Shown one piece after another: positions 45,200-54,784 of a stretch of 64,000 bases of DNA. Within the stretch, counting starts at the first letter, position 1. The number at the start of each line of letters is the position of its first letter. The translations under genes and the position numbers were made by a program. Source of the stretch: an uncultured Bacteroidales bacterium (GTDB lineage: Bacteria; Bacteroidota; Bacteroidia; Bacteroidales; UBA932); the NCBI GenBank assembly GCA_934717185.1, contig CAKUYQ010000008.1, positions 32,602 to 96,601 on the forward strand, in the 5' to 3' direction. Below the pieces are notes generated by a model. That model ran no database searches. It was given only the letters and a program-made list of their open reading frames with translations, and was not told the origin of the DNA.

Positions 45200-47905
45200 T
45201 TAACTGATAAGTAATTTTTTTATTGTATCGGAATTAACAATGTCTGTGGTTAATATGCGATGAGACATTATACCTAACTTACTAAGTATTTGGTCTTTTA
45301 ACTTGTCGCGTGATATCTGCACATCCTTTCTTTTGTGGTAGCTCCAGCCATCAACCTCTATTGTTTTAACAGGCAACTTTGTTAGGGAATTGTAAATTAG
45401 AAAATCAACATGAGAGAAAGGACTTTGGGCAAATGCTCTTTCGTCATCATTTAGTATTTCCCAATTATTTGGCAGTAATGATATGGGGTAATGGCATATC
45501 ACATCGGTATTAGATAAATTAAGTTCCGAAATATTATCTATTAGAAGATTATAGATAATATTCTCAGATAAGTGCTCAGAAACAGATAAATGCGTTTTTT
45601 CATATTTCAACCGCTCTGCAGTATATTGCTTATAAAGAAGGTCAAATACCGAATGAAGATTGCTCTTTTTAATTTCAAAGTTGTTATATTGAACATAATC
45701 AATAAGTTGCCCTATATTTGATTCTTTTGGTATATCGTTTCCGCTAGTTACAATACACAGGTGGTTTTTTGCTCTTGAAATTGCAACATTTAGAAGATTG
45801 GCATCATCGGAAAATTCGGTAGGAGAGTTGTCTACAGTGCTAAGAATTATTGTATCACATTCACGTCCCTGATATTTATGTACTGTACTGGCGATATCTT
45901 TTCCTAATGCCCTGTTTATTTCTTCTGCCTGAGCCTTATATGGTGTAATGATACCAATGTTGTCAAGGCATGCGTATTCTGGCATAACCTCTTTAACAAT
46001 TGTATCTATCTCCCTTTGATTTAGGTGTTCCCTTGCATGATTACCTGGAACTGTCTGTATAACCCTTAGAACATTTTTATTACCATTATCTTTTGTCATT
46101 GCAACAAGCTCATTGTTATAAAACTTTTGATTACAAAACCCAATTATTTTTGGATGGCATCTATAATGTTCCCGTAATAATGTCACCGGGGCTTCTCTAA
46201 AGACCTCTACACATGATTGTAAAAAGCTATGTGTAATTGCATTATAACTTTCATCAATATTGTACGTAGTTTGAATAGCGTTCAAAGCCAATGATTCCTC
46301 TTTAGTTACTACATTAGGAAGCTGTTTATCATCACCTACTATTACAGCATTTAAAGCGCATGATAGTGCAAGTGCTCCTGTTTTAATATCGATCTGAGAT
46401 GCTTCATCCATAATAACGTAGTCAAAAATCATATCTTTACTTATACAGTTTTTTGACGAATATGTTGTACTAAGTACTACCGGATACTCCTCTAAAAAGG
46501 CTTCTGTATTTGTTTTTATTTCGTTGCGTAGAAATTGTCTTCTTTTATTACCCTCATATCGCTTAGCGAGCTTATCTTTCAGCAGCTTTAAAGATGAGAA
46601 TTTAAGATCATTTAAACAATGTTCAATATCAATTGATTTGAGTTCTTCTGAAATAGTCTGTAATTGGGACTCAATCTCTCTTTGTCGGGAAGCATAGTAT
46701 GCAGATTCCAATGATGCAATCACAGTTGTTGGCTCCCCGCCAAGAAATGGTATTATCGCCCCTCCAAATGAGAGAGACCACCTAAGCCTAAATTTAAGAT
46801 CCGGCTTTTTACCTCTGTCAATAACATATTTGTATTGGTTGAAGAGTTGCATGATTTTAATAGAATTCTTGTTGTTTAGCTTACTGTTTTTCTTATACGT
46901 TTGATTAAGCATATCTTTATATGCCGACTCTTTTATTACAGCATTATATTCTGCCTCAAGCTCGGCATACTTAATTTGACTATTAAAACATTGTGACACA
47001 GAATAAAGTGATTTTTTTGCAAGATCTTTGACAGATGACCTGTCACTCAGCAACCAATCATTCATACAAGGATAACCGGACTGATTGCTTATAAACTCAT
47101 CCTTATTTGCCGCGCTACCTAATTTTGCCACAATAAATCCAATACCCTCCTTGTTTAGTTTTTCCGCCACATTTTCTACAGCAGAATTATTATTTGATAC
47201 AACCAATACACTTTTGCCAGACATTATAAGATTTGAAATGATATTAAGGATTGTCTGAGTTTTGCCTGTACCAGGAGGTCCTTGGATAATACTTACCTGA
47301 TTTGATAATGCCATTTCAACAGCAGTCTTTTGACTTGAATTGCATCCAAACGGATAGTAAATAAGTTTGGGTTTGCGGTAGGTTTTTAGAGATGTTTTAT
47401 CTCCAATATATTGCGCAAGAGGCACATTGTCGCGTTGCACATCAATTAAATCATATTGTTTTAATAGAATGTTTTCTTTTTCATCTGATAAAAGCCCGGT
47501 TTCCGCAGCCATTTTGCGTAGGTATTCCAATAAAGAACCGCCATTCTTATCTATCGGAGTACGTGTTATATATACCTCATTATCTTCTAAATATTCATAC
47601 GACCTATTTGTATAAAATACTAAATAAAATGTATATCTGCTATCTGTAAAACGAAGCAATTGCGCTATATTGTTAATATGCTTATTTCTAATAAACAAAC
47701 CTTTTTCACCAAGTTCAATAATCTCCGGATGAGTAATATATATCAATCTTGAAGGGTTGTAATTAAAAAAACGAGGAGACGAGAAAAAACGCACAGTAAA
47801 AAAACCATTTTTATTTGTGGTAATTGAAGATACTTTATCCGTTACAAACATCTGCTTATCGCCCTTCCTCTCCAAATCAACTATTATACACTGCCTTATA
47901 TCCAT
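45200..47905 (-). CDS. superfamily 1 helicase fused to a PD-(D/E)XK-like nuclease domain
   Basis: The start at 47905 (MDIRQC) is preferred over an ATG 60 bases upstream, which falls within the dispersed motif. About 900 residues. Helicase motifs: Walker A GPPGTGKTQT, the Walker B DEASQID, VGDDKQLPN (III), EHYRCHPKI (IV), TVHKYQGRECDTIIL and NVAISRAKNHL (VI), typical of the UPF1/Dna2-like SF1 group. The last 120 residues (HVDFLIYNSL, then TIEVDGWSYH, RDKLKDQILSKLGI) resemble DUF2726/PD-(D/E)XK nucleases. It may act in repair or phage defence. It carries motif copies at 46681 and, upstream, 47955. Confidence 0.88.
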   Translation of the reverse strand: MDIRQCIIVDLERKGDKQMFVTDKVSSITTNKNGFFTVRFFSSPRFFNYNPSRLIYITHPEIIELGEKGLFIRNKHINNIAQLLRFTDSRYTFYLVFYTNRSYEYLEDNEVYITRTPIDKNGGSLLEYLRKMAAETGLLSDEKENILLKQYDLIDVQRDNVPLAQYIGDKTSLKTYRKPKLIYYPFGCNSSQKTAVEMALSNQVSIIQGPPGTGKTQTILNIISNLIMSGKSVLVVSNNNSAVENVAEKLNKEGIGFIVAKLGSAANKDEFISNQSGYPCMNDWLLSDRSSVKDLAKKSLYSVSQCFNSQIKYAELEAEYNAVIKESAYKDMLNQTYKKNSKLNNKNSIKIMQLFNQYKYVIDRGKKPDLKFRLRWSLSFGGAIIPFLGGEPTTVIASLESAYYASRQREIESQLQTISEELKSIDIEHCLNDLKFSSLKLLKDKLAKRYEGNKRRQFLRNEIKTNTEAFLEEYPVVLSTTYSSKNCISKDMIFDYVIMDEASQIDIKTGALALSCALNAVIVGDDKQLPNVVTKEESLALNAIQTTYNIDESYNAITHSFLQSCVEVFREAPVTLLREHYRCHPKIIGFCNQKFYNNELVAMTKDNGNKNVLRVIQTVPGNHAREHLNQREIDTIVKEVMPEYACLDNIGIITPYKAQAEEINRALGKDIASTVHKYQGRECDTIILSTVDNSPTEFSDDANLLNVAISRAKNHLCIVTSGNDIPKESNIGQLIDYVQYNNFEIKKSNLHSVFDLLYKQYTAERLKYEKTHLSVSEHLSENIIYNLLIDNISELNLSNTDVICHYPISLLPNNWEILNDDERAFAQSPFSHVDFLIYNSLTKLPVKTIEVDGWSYHKRKDVQISRDKLKDQILSKLGIMSHRILTTDIVNSDTIKKLLIS

Positions 47906-48028
47906 ATAAAAGTTTTTTATTAAGATTAATGTGTTACGTATATTTTCTTCTCTTCTTCCCGACAAATTATAGATTTAATATGATTTTCCCAAAAATGCAA
48001 TTATCAGAACACAAAAACGATAAATTAA

Positions 48029-48264
48029 TTAATGAACGAATGTATTATTTTTTAAGGAAATTGTCATAATCATAGTCTGCAAGTACCCATTAAAATCAAA
48101 AAAACATTGTGTATTAGGGTAAGCCTTACCTCTTGAAAAATTATGCTGCAAATCGTTGTACTTTACCTGCAATGCTATTGGGCAGGATAACCATCTTTAT
48201 CTAATTGCCCTGTATGAGCCGCAACTGCTATACGTAACGCTGTATCTATTGGATTATCATTCAT
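48029..48264 (-). pseudogene. decayed HD-domain (p)ppGpp hydrolase-like gene
   Basis: From an ATG at 48264 a frame reads MNDNPIDTALRIAVAAHTGQLDKDGYP and stops after 29 codons. In another frame further on comes VKYNDLQHNFSRGKAYPNTQ. Both resemble the start and the later His/Asp part of HD-type nucleotide pyrophosphohydrolases (KAHxGQxDKxG, VKxNDxxHN), but the middle is missing and the frames do not join. A relic of a small alarmone hydrolase-like gene. Confidence 0.55.
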
Positions 48265-48272
48265 ATTTACTA

Positions 48273-49166
48273 TTATCGTTTAGTCATTGAAATCATGAAT
48301 GTTACAGCCACAATGGCTATGCCGATACCTGTTATAATGTTTGTTGTAAGCGGTTCTCCAAACATAAGAGTACCAACAAGAATAGCTGTAATAGGTTCAA
48401 ACACACCTAAAACAGATGCTTTGGTCGCTCCGATATTTCTTGTTGCAATGGCAAGGGTGGCAGTGGAGACAATAGTTGGCAGCAATGCAAGACCCACAAG
48501 ATTCAGCCAGTCTGAACCGCATGAAATGCCGGCAACAATATCAGTATGTGAAAAGGCAATTTTACCTATGAAAACAAGTGCACCAACACTTAAAGCATAA
48601 AATGTAAGCAGTGTGTTGGATATGCCGGCTATCACTTTGCTTCGGTTGATAATAACAATGAACAGTGCATAGACCAATGCAGAGCATATAGAGAGCACAA
48701 TACCAACCGGATTTACAGCCTGTCCTGCACTTCCCTGTGTCATTATGATAACTCCACCGAATGTGGCTGCTATGGCTAACCAGACAGGCCACGACGGTAC
48801 CACCCTCAGAAAGACCATAATAATGGCAACAAGCACCGGATATAGAAATACAAGAGTTGTAGCAAGCCCCGATGCTATATAATTGTACGCCTCAAACAGA
48901 AACATGCTACTGGATGTGTACAGCAGTCCAAGGACCAAAAGCACACCTGCCTGTTTCAACGATACCTTAAAATTCTGCTTTGTAAGCAATAAAAAAGTGC
49001 CCAACAATACAACCGCAAATGAGTATCTGAAAAAAAGGATAGACTCTATTGCCACACCTTTATTCATAAGGGGCATGGCAAACAATGGGTTAAGGCCGTA
49101 TGTTATTCCTGTTATAATGCCCGAAGGGTAACCTATGATTGCGTTTTTACTTAGCTTCTTCATCAC
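48273..49166 (-). CDS. EamA family transporter (DMT superfamily)
   Basis: 297 residues with ten hydrophobic helices in two homologous halves; the EamA signature EAYNYIASGLATTLVFLYPVLVAI and the second GATKASVLGVFEPITAILVGTLMFGEPL are clear. It exports or imports small metabolites; substrate unknown. Single gene; -7-like TATTTTTG on the minus strand at 49186-49193. Confidence 0.9.
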   Translation of the reverse strand: MMKKLSKNAIIGYPSGIITGITYGLNPLFAMPLMNKGVAIESILFFRYSFAVVLLGTFLLLTKQNFKVSLKQAGVLLVLGLLYTSSSMFLFEAYNYIASGLATTLVFLYPVLVAIIMVFLRVVPSWPVWLAIAATFGGVIIMTQGSAGQAVNPVGIVLSICSALVYALFIVIINRSKVIAGISNTLLTFYALSVGALVFIGKIAFSHTDIVAGISCGSDWLNLVGLALLPTIVSTATLAIATRNIGATKASVLGVFEPITAILVGTLMFGEPLTTNIITGIGIAIVAVTFMISMTKR

Positions 49167-49238
49167 TCAAACTTTAAATTGCGCGCAAAAATAGCAATTT
49201 TTTATACGCCTGTTTTCTTCCCGACAAATATGCAAGTA

Positions 49239-49835
49239 TCAATTTAACTCTTCTAAGTAATCTGTATAGAGTATTCCATCCAAGTGGTCGCACTCATGCT
49301 GAAAAATTACTGCTGTAAAACCATTAATGTGTTCTGTAGTGTCATTAAGAGTTTTTTTTGAGGTATAGGAGATGTTTATATCTTGATAACGAGCTACATT
49401 ACCGTGTCTTCCCGGAATACTGAGGCAACCTTCACCTCCAATCTTCTTTTCACCTGCATGATTGATAATTTTTATATTTGGATACACTTCAAACGGGAAT
49501 CCCTCTTTGTCAAAACGCTGAACAGCCACAATACGGCGCAATATTCCAACCTGTGGTCCGGCGATTCCAACACCATCCTGCTCCGGAGAGGTTACGGTAG
49601 ACACCATCTTCTCTGCCAAGGTGGTATATTCGCAGCTCTCAAGCTCACGGTTACTGATTGAACCGCATTTGCTACGTAGTACTAAAGAGTCTGCCTCATT
49701 GCAAACAGTAAGTACTCTCATTATCTCACCCTGATCGTTGATGATTTTTCTCTCCGTCTCACTCCATTCACTTGGTTGGCAGGCAACCGCCATCACCACT
49801 ACCATTAATAATAAAATACTTTTAATTGGTCTCAT
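49239..49835 (-). CDS. peptide deformylase with lipoprotein signal peptide
   Basis: 198 residues. Deformylase motifs are complete: GVGIAGPQVG (88-97; normally GLAAPQ), EGCLS (135-139, metal Cys 137) and HECDH (180-184). Uniquely, it starts with a hydrophobic signal and lipobox (MVVVMAVAC, Cys 19), so it should be exported and lipid-anchored rather than acting on nascent chains in the cytoplasm. It directly follows the DUF5131 gene. Whether it deformylates peptides, or has another metallo-hydrolase role outside, is unknown. It is likely a second enzyme beside a normal Def elsewhere. Confidence 0.88.
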   Translation of the reverse strand: MRPIKSILLLMVVVMAVACQPSEWSETERKIINDQGEIMRVLTVCNEADSLVLRSKCGSISNRELESCEYTTLAEKMVSTVTSPEQDGVGIAGPQVGILRRIVAVQRFDKEGFPFEVYPNIKIINHAGEKKIGGEGCLSIPGRHGNVARYQDINISYTSKKTLNDTTEHINGFTAVIFQHECDHLDGILYTDYLEELN

Positions 49836-50648
49836 TTATATTGTTTTGTTATGATAATCATTTTCTTTCCACTCAAACTTAACTGTTTCAGGAACGTAGA
49901 ACTTTCCAATTCTATAATCAATATTTGCCTTGTGCGCCTGACTAAGCTGAAATTTTCGCGGCACTCTGTACATTCTCCCATCCTTAATGAAACGGGCTCC
50001 TGTCTGATGGAACCGGAACGGCACACCGGCCTTTATGCACTGCTCTCTTAAACTGAGAACCCAATCATAGTTGCATGGGCGGGCATCCAAACCGGATTCT
50101 CCGCCAACACTCACCTCTTCTATGCTTTCATCAAGGTAAGAGGAGATGTCTACAGAGCCAATAAGCGGAGACACAATAATGCTCTTATGCTTAATCGGCA
50201 ACGTTTTAAAGATTGGCAGGCGGTAATCTGCCATCTGCTGGTTTTCAACCGTACAACCCACTAAAACGTTGTCGTATCCATCGGCCCAATTGTCGGGAAT
50301 ACAATCCATAAAACGGTCTATACGCTTGGTGAAGAAATAGAACCAAAGGTCACTTCTCTCCTTTATCATCTTCCAGCACTCCCCGCGCCACTCATCCGCA
50401 TCTTTAAGCAGGAAATCAGATGTAAAGCAGGTGAAAACTACCTTGCCGCTCTCTATCTTCCATGACTTGTCCCGCTTGCGTTTGACCGGCAGATTAAAGT
50501 TCCCGGTCTTGCGGCATTGGCTGCTCGAAATCTCGCTGCCGTACATCTCATCCTGCCTGTATACATAGCAATACTTGCACCCGGGGCTGATTTTTGTACA
50601 ACCATGCCACGGATTCCAATCTGCGTATATCTCCCATTGTTCTGCCAT
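49836..50648 (-). CDS. DUF5131 family protein (phage Gp37/Gp68-like)
   Basis: 270 residues. The N-terminal WNPWHGCTKISPGCKYCYVYR has a Cys trio like radical-SAM cluster motifs, and later TFFT...ESG and LREQCIKAGVPFRFHQTG are hallmarks of DUF5131, a radical-SAM-like family often found in phages and mobile elements. Activity unknown. It abuts the deformylase gene with no gap. A dispersed motif copy lies at 50289-50300 within the gene and another (50665) just upstream. Confidence 0.88.
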   Translation of the reverse strand: MAEQWEIYADWNPWHGCTKISPGCKYCYVYRQDEMYGSEISSSQCRKTGNFNLPVKRKRDKSWKIESGKVVFTCFTSDFLLKDADEWRGECWKMIKERSDLWFYFFTKRIDRFMDCIPDNWADGYDNVLVGCTVENQQMADYRLPIFKTLPIKHKSIIVSPLIGSVDISSYLDESIEEVSVGGESGLDARPCNYDWVLSLREQCIKAGVPFRFHQTGARFIKDGRMYRVPRKFQLSQAHKANIDYRIGKFYVPETVKFEWKENDYHNKTI

Positions 50649-50899
50649 TTAGTTTTATATTCTTCTTCCCGACAAATCATCTTTTACAAGATAATATCTT
50701 GTCATTACGTTACGGGCGGTGAAGATATGCATAATTTAGCATAATGTGAATCGTTGGGATGAAAAATATGTCATACTCAAACTAAATATATGCCTGATAC
50801 GTTTCTCCCTGGTTTGTAACCATACCAATGGTGCAGGTTATTTTTTGAAGGTTATTTAAGCCAATGGGGTGTAACAGAATCGTAACTTTATTCTTAAAG

Positions 50900-50931
50900 T
50901 TGAATACTGTTGTATATTTTTCATAAATTTG
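50900..50931 (+). promoter_or_regulatory. leu operon promoter
   Basis: TTG (50900-50902), 21 bases, TAAATTTG (50924-50931), fitting the Bacteroidetes promoter consensus. It precedes the leader peptide by 26 bases. Confidence 0.75.
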
Positions 50932-50956
50932 CATACACTAAAGATGCTGGTTATTC

Positions 50957-51046
50957 ATGGCAACGCAATTGTACATACATATTCTAGTCCTATCCCTATG
51001 CTTTCTTTTGCTGGAAAAATTCAGTAGAGGTGAGTACGTTGTATAG
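50957..51046 (+). CDS. leucine-rich leader peptide of the leu operon
   Basis: A 29-codon frame beginning ATG GCA ACG CAA. Seven leucines, six of them within residues 10-19 (LVLSLCFLLL), mostly uncommon codons (three CTA). It ends TAG at 51044. A terminator-like hairpin starts 33 bases later, just before leuA. This is the classic layout of a transcription attenuator sensing Leu-tRNA. An alternative pairing of GTGAG (51030 area) with CTCAC of the terminator arm could serve as antiterminator. Confidence 0.8.
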   Translation: MATQLYIHILVLSLCFLLLEKFSRGEYVV

Positions 51047-51078
51047 GTATGTATGATGTTGTAGCATGTATATATATG

Positions 51079-51112
51079 ACTTCCTCACTTGGTTGTGAGG
51101 AAGTTTTTTTTT
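51079..51112 (+). terminator. attenuator hairpin of the leu operon
   Basis: ACTTCCTCAC-TTGGTT-GTGAGGAAGT, a perfect 10-bp stem, followed by eight to nine T. It ends 38 bases before the leuA ATG, within the leader transcript. Confidence 0.9.
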
Positions 51113-51149
51113 GTACTTATTCAATCTAATCCATTTTAATCCAATAATT

Positions 51150-52646
51150 ATGAAAGAAAGACTATTTGTTTTTGACACTACTCTTAGAGATGGAGAGCAA
51201 GTTCCGGGATGTCAACTGAATACCGTAGAAAAAATCCAGATAGCACGGCAATTGGAGGCATTGGGCGTAGATGTAATTGAAGCCGGTTTCCCTGTTTCAA
51301 GCCCCGGTGATTTCAAGTCTGTGGTAGAGATTTCAAAATCTGTTACATGGCCTACGATTTGTGCATTGACAAGAGCTGTAAAAAAAGATATTGATGTTGC
51401 CGTTGAAGCATTGCAATATGCAAAACATAAACGCATTCATACCGGTATAGGTACCTCAGATTCACATATAAAATATAAATTCAATTCCAACAGGGAGGAG
51501 ATCATATCAAGGGCAATTGAGGCTGTTAAGTATGCACGTCGTTTTGTTGACGAGGTTGAGTTTTATGCCGAAGATGCCGGCCGAACAGAGAATGAATATC
51601 TTGCCCGCGTTGTGGAGGCTGTAATCAAAGCTGGTGCAACCGTGATAAATATACCGGATACCACAGGTTATTGTCTACCTGAGGAGTATGGTAACAAGAT
51701 CAAATATCTTATGGAGCATGTTGATTGCATTGACAAGGCAATTATTTCCACTCATTGTCATAATGACCTTGGAATGGCCACTGCAAATACTATTAACGGC
51801 ATTATGAATGGTGCAAGACAGGTTGAAGTTACGGTAAACGGAATTGGTGAACGAGCCGGGAACACATCTCTGGAGGAGATAGCGATGATCATACAGTGCC
51901 GAAAAGATATAGATATGCAGACCAATATTGATACCAGAAAAATTTATTCCACCAGCAGGATGGTTTCAAGTCTCATGAATATGCCCGTGCAGCCAAATAA
52001 AGCTATTGTGGGAAGAAATGCATTTGCCCATTCCTCCGGAATACATCAAGACGGTGTCTTGAAAAATGTACAGACTTATGAAATCATTGATCCAAAAGAT
52101 GTTGGTATTGATGATAATGCGATTGTATTAACAGCCCGTAGTGGAAGAGCAGCTTTGAAACACAGACTGAACGTGCTTGGCGTTGAAATAGACCAGGATA
52201 AATTAGATGTCTTGTATAAAAAATTTCTGAAAGTCGCAGATAAAAAGAAAGAGATAACAGATGATGACATTCTGTTGATAGCAGATGCAGATCGTACAGA
52301 AAATCATCATGTAAAAGTTGAATATCTGCAAGTTACCAGTGGGGTTGGGGTGCGTTCCGTTGCAAGTCTCGGATTGAATATTTCCGGAGAAAAATTTGAA
52401 GCTGCAGCCGGTGGCAACGGTCCTGTAGATGCAGCAATCAAGGCCTTGAAAAAGATAATCAACAGAGAGATGGTGCTAAAGGAGTTTACTATACAGGCGT
52501 TAAGCAAGGGTAGTGACGATATGGGTAAGGTGCATATGCAGGTAGAATATGACGGAAGTGTGTATTATGGTTTTGGTGCGAATACCGATATAGTTGCTGC
52601 TTCGGTTGAAGCATATGTAGATTGTATAAATAAATTTAAAAGTTGA
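51150..52646 (+). CDS. leuA: 2-isopropylmalate synthase
   Basis: 498 residues from the ATG at 51150 (an earlier start would lie in the attenuator). HMGL-like TIM barrel: FDTTLRDGEQVPGC, STHCHNDLGMA (metal His), NGIGERAGN. The C-terminal regulatory LeuA-dimer domain (from about 385) is present, so feedback by leucine is likely. First step from 2-oxoisovalerate to leucine. First gene of the leuACDB operon. Confidence 0.96.
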   Translation: MKERLFVFDTTLRDGEQVPGCQLNTVEKIQIARQLEALGVDVIEAGFPVSSPGDFKSVVEISKSVTWPTICALTRAVKKDIDVAVEALQYAKHKRIHTGIGTSDSHIKYKFNSNREEIISRAIEAVKYARRFVDEVEFYAEDAGRTENEYLARVVEAVIKAGATVINIPDTTGYCLPEEYGNKIKYLMEHVDCIDKAIISTHCHNDLGMATANTINGIMNGARQVEVTVNGIGERAGNTSLEEIAMIIQCRKDIDMQTNIDTRKIYSTSRMVSSLMNMPVQPNKAIVGRNAFAHSSGIHQDGVLKNVQTYEIIDPKDVGIDDNAIVLTARSGRAALKHRLNVLGVEIDQDKLDVLYKKFLKVADKKKEITDDDILLIADADRTENHHVKVEYLQVTSGVGVRSVASLGLNISGEKFEAAAGGNGPVDAAIKALKKIINREMVLKEFTIQALSKGSDDMGKVHMQVEYDGSVYYGFGANTDIVAASVEAYVDCINKFKS

Positions 52647-52681
52647 GAGTTATAGAAGAATTACCATAATTTATATTATTT

Positions 52682-54076
52682 ATGAATACATTATTTGACA
52701 AGATATGGGATGCTCATGTTGTACAGCAGATTAAAGGGGGCCCTATACAGTTATATATTGACAGACTTTATTGTCATGAAGTGACAAGCCCGCAGGCGTT
52801 TGATGAACTACGCTCAAGAAATTTGAAATGTTTTAGGCCTAATCATATTTTTTGTATTCCTGATCATAACATCCCCACTCATGATCAAGACAAAAAAATT
52901 GAAGACCCTGTGTCAAGAAAACAAGTAGAAACATTGGAACGAAATGCTGCTGATTTTGGACTTGCTCATTTTGGAATGATGAATCCCCAAAACGGAATTG
53001 TTCATGTTGTAGGACCCGAACAAGGGCTGTCATTGCCGGGTATGACTATTGTTTGCGGAGATTCACATACTTCAACTCACGGTGCGATGGGAGCTATAGC
53101 TTTTGGAATAGGAACAAGCGAAGTGGGTATGGTTATGGCATCTCAGTGTATTTTGCAGGTTAAACCTAAAACCATGCGTATAACAATTGACGGAACTTTA
53201 AAAAAATGTGTTACTGCTAAAGATGTTGCCCTATATATGATGTCTGAAATGACAACTAGTGGGGCTACCGGATATTTTATAGAGTATGCAGGTGAAGTTG
53301 TTCGCAACATGAGTATGGAAGGAAGGTTGACATTGTGTAATTTATCAATCGAAATGGGTGCAAGGGGTGGAATGGTTGCACCGGATGAAAAGACTTTCGA
53401 GTATATCAAAGGTAGTGAATACGCACCTAAAGGGGAGTCATGGGCAAAATCTTTGGCATATTGGAAGACTTTGTATAGCGGGGATGACGCAGTTTTCGAT
53501 AAAGAGATCAAATTTGATGCGTCCTGTATAGAGCCAATGATTACGTATGGAACAAATCCCGGGATGGGAATGGGTATAAGCGAATCTATACCAACTACTG
53601 CCAATATGGATGAATCTGAAAAGTTATCATTCGAAAAGTCTTTATCTTATATGAATTTTCATCCCGGTGAACGGCTTTTGGGCAAAAAGGTAGATTATGT
53701 ATTTTTAGGTGCGTGTACAAATGGAAGGATTGAAGATTTCCGTGCATTTGCATCTATAGCAAAGGGGCGTAAGAAAGCTGACCATATTGTAGCATGGTTG
53801 GTTCCCGGTTCATGGAAAGTATATTCGCAAATAATAGGAGAGGGACTTGATAATATACTAAAAGAAGCCGGATTTGAAATACGCCAGCCGGGATGTTCTG
53901 CATGTTTGGCAATGAATGATGATAAAGTACCATCCGGGAAGTATTGTGTTTCAACAAGCAATAGAAATTTTGAGGGACGTCAGGGGCCCGGAGCCAGAAC
54001 ACTTTTGTCAAGTCCGCTCGTTGCTGCAGCTGCAGCAGTTACAGGAAGAATTACAGATCCTATAGAATTAGTATAA
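52682..54076 (+). CDS. leuC: 3-isopropylmalate dehydratase large subunit
   Basis: 464 residues of the aconitase family; Fe-S Cys residues in GACTNGRIEDF and PGCSACLAMN, plus CGDSHTSTHGAMGAIAFGIG. It isomerises 2- to 3-isopropylmalate with LeuD. 35 bases after leuA. Confidence 0.97.
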   Translation: MNTLFDKIWDAHVVQQIKGGPIQLYIDRLYCHEVTSPQAFDELRSRNLKCFRPNHIFCIPDHNIPTHDQDKKIEDPVSRKQVETLERNAADFGLAHFGMMNPQNGIVHVVGPEQGLSLPGMTIVCGDSHTSTHGAMGAIAFGIGTSEVGMVMASQCILQVKPKTMRITIDGTLKKCVTAKDVALYMMSEMTTSGATGYFIEYAGEVVRNMSMEGRLTLCNLSIEMGARGGMVAPDEKTFEYIKGSEYAPKGESWAKSLAYWKTLYSGDDAVFDKEIKFDASCIEPMITYGTNPGMGMGISESIPTTANMDESEKLSFEKSLSYMNFHPGERLLGKKVDYVFLGACTNGRIEDFRAFASIAKGRKKADHIVAWLVPGSWKVYSQIIGEGLDNILKEAGFEIRQPGCSACLAMNDDKVPSGKYCVSTSNRNFEGRQGPGARTLLSSPLVAAAAAVTGRITDPIELV

Positions 54077-54098
54077 AAATATAAAATGACAATGAATT

Positions 54099-54695
54099 AT
54101 GAAACAAAAATTTGATGTTATTTCCGGTACATGCATCCCTTTGCCATTGGAAAATATTGATACAGACCAAATTATTCCGGCAAGATTTCTTAAATTGACC
54201 GTTAAGGACGGATTTGGTGATTATTTGTTCCGTGACTGGAGGTTTAATCCCGATGGTACCATTAATAATGATTTTGTGTTGAACAATCCTGTATATGATG
54301 GAAAAATTCTAGTTGCAGGGAAAAATTTTGGGTGTGGTTCAAGTCGTGAACATGCTGCATGGGCATTGGCTGATTATGGATTCAGAGTTGTTGTGTCGAG
54401 CTTTTTTGCTGATATACATAAAAACAATGAATTAAATAATTTCATCCTTCCGGTAGTTGTAAGTGAGGCATTTCTGCAAGAGCTATTTGAATGTGTTGAG
54501 AAGAATCCCGAGACTAAAGTTGAGATAAATCTCCCTCTTCAGAGAATAACAAATGAATCTACAGGTAAAAGTGAACATTTTGAAATTAATCCATATAAAA
54601 AGCATTGTTTATTAAACGGATTGGATGATATAGATTTTCTGTTGCAGAATAAAGATAAAATAGAAATTTATGAATCGGCAAGACTGAAACTCTAA
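54099..54695 (+). CDS. leuD: 3-isopropylmalate dehydratase small subunit
   Basis: 198 residues. IDTDQIIPARFLK and NFGCGSSREHAAWAL are the family signatures; the usual swivelling small domain. 22 bases after leuC. Confidence 0.97.
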   Translation: MKQKFDVISGTCIPLPLENIDTDQIIPARFLKLTVKDGFGDYLFRDWRFNPDGTINNDFVLNNPVYDGKILVAGKNFGCGSSREHAAWALADYGFRVVVSSFFADIHKNNELNNFILPVVVSEAFLQELFECVEKNPETKVEINLPLQRITNESTGKSEHFEINPYKKHCLLNGLDDIDFLLQNKDKIEIYESARLKL

Positions 54696-54784
54696 GTTAG
54701 TCTTTTTGAAGGTTACTTAATTCGTTACATTAATTTGATTTTATACAGGATTTTAATAATATTTTTGACAACAAAGATTTGATT

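Noticed and set aside
51111..51149. Upstream start for leuA
   Set aside because: The extra codons lie in the terminator hairpin and T tract; the ATG at 51150 begins the conserved LeuA N-terminus.
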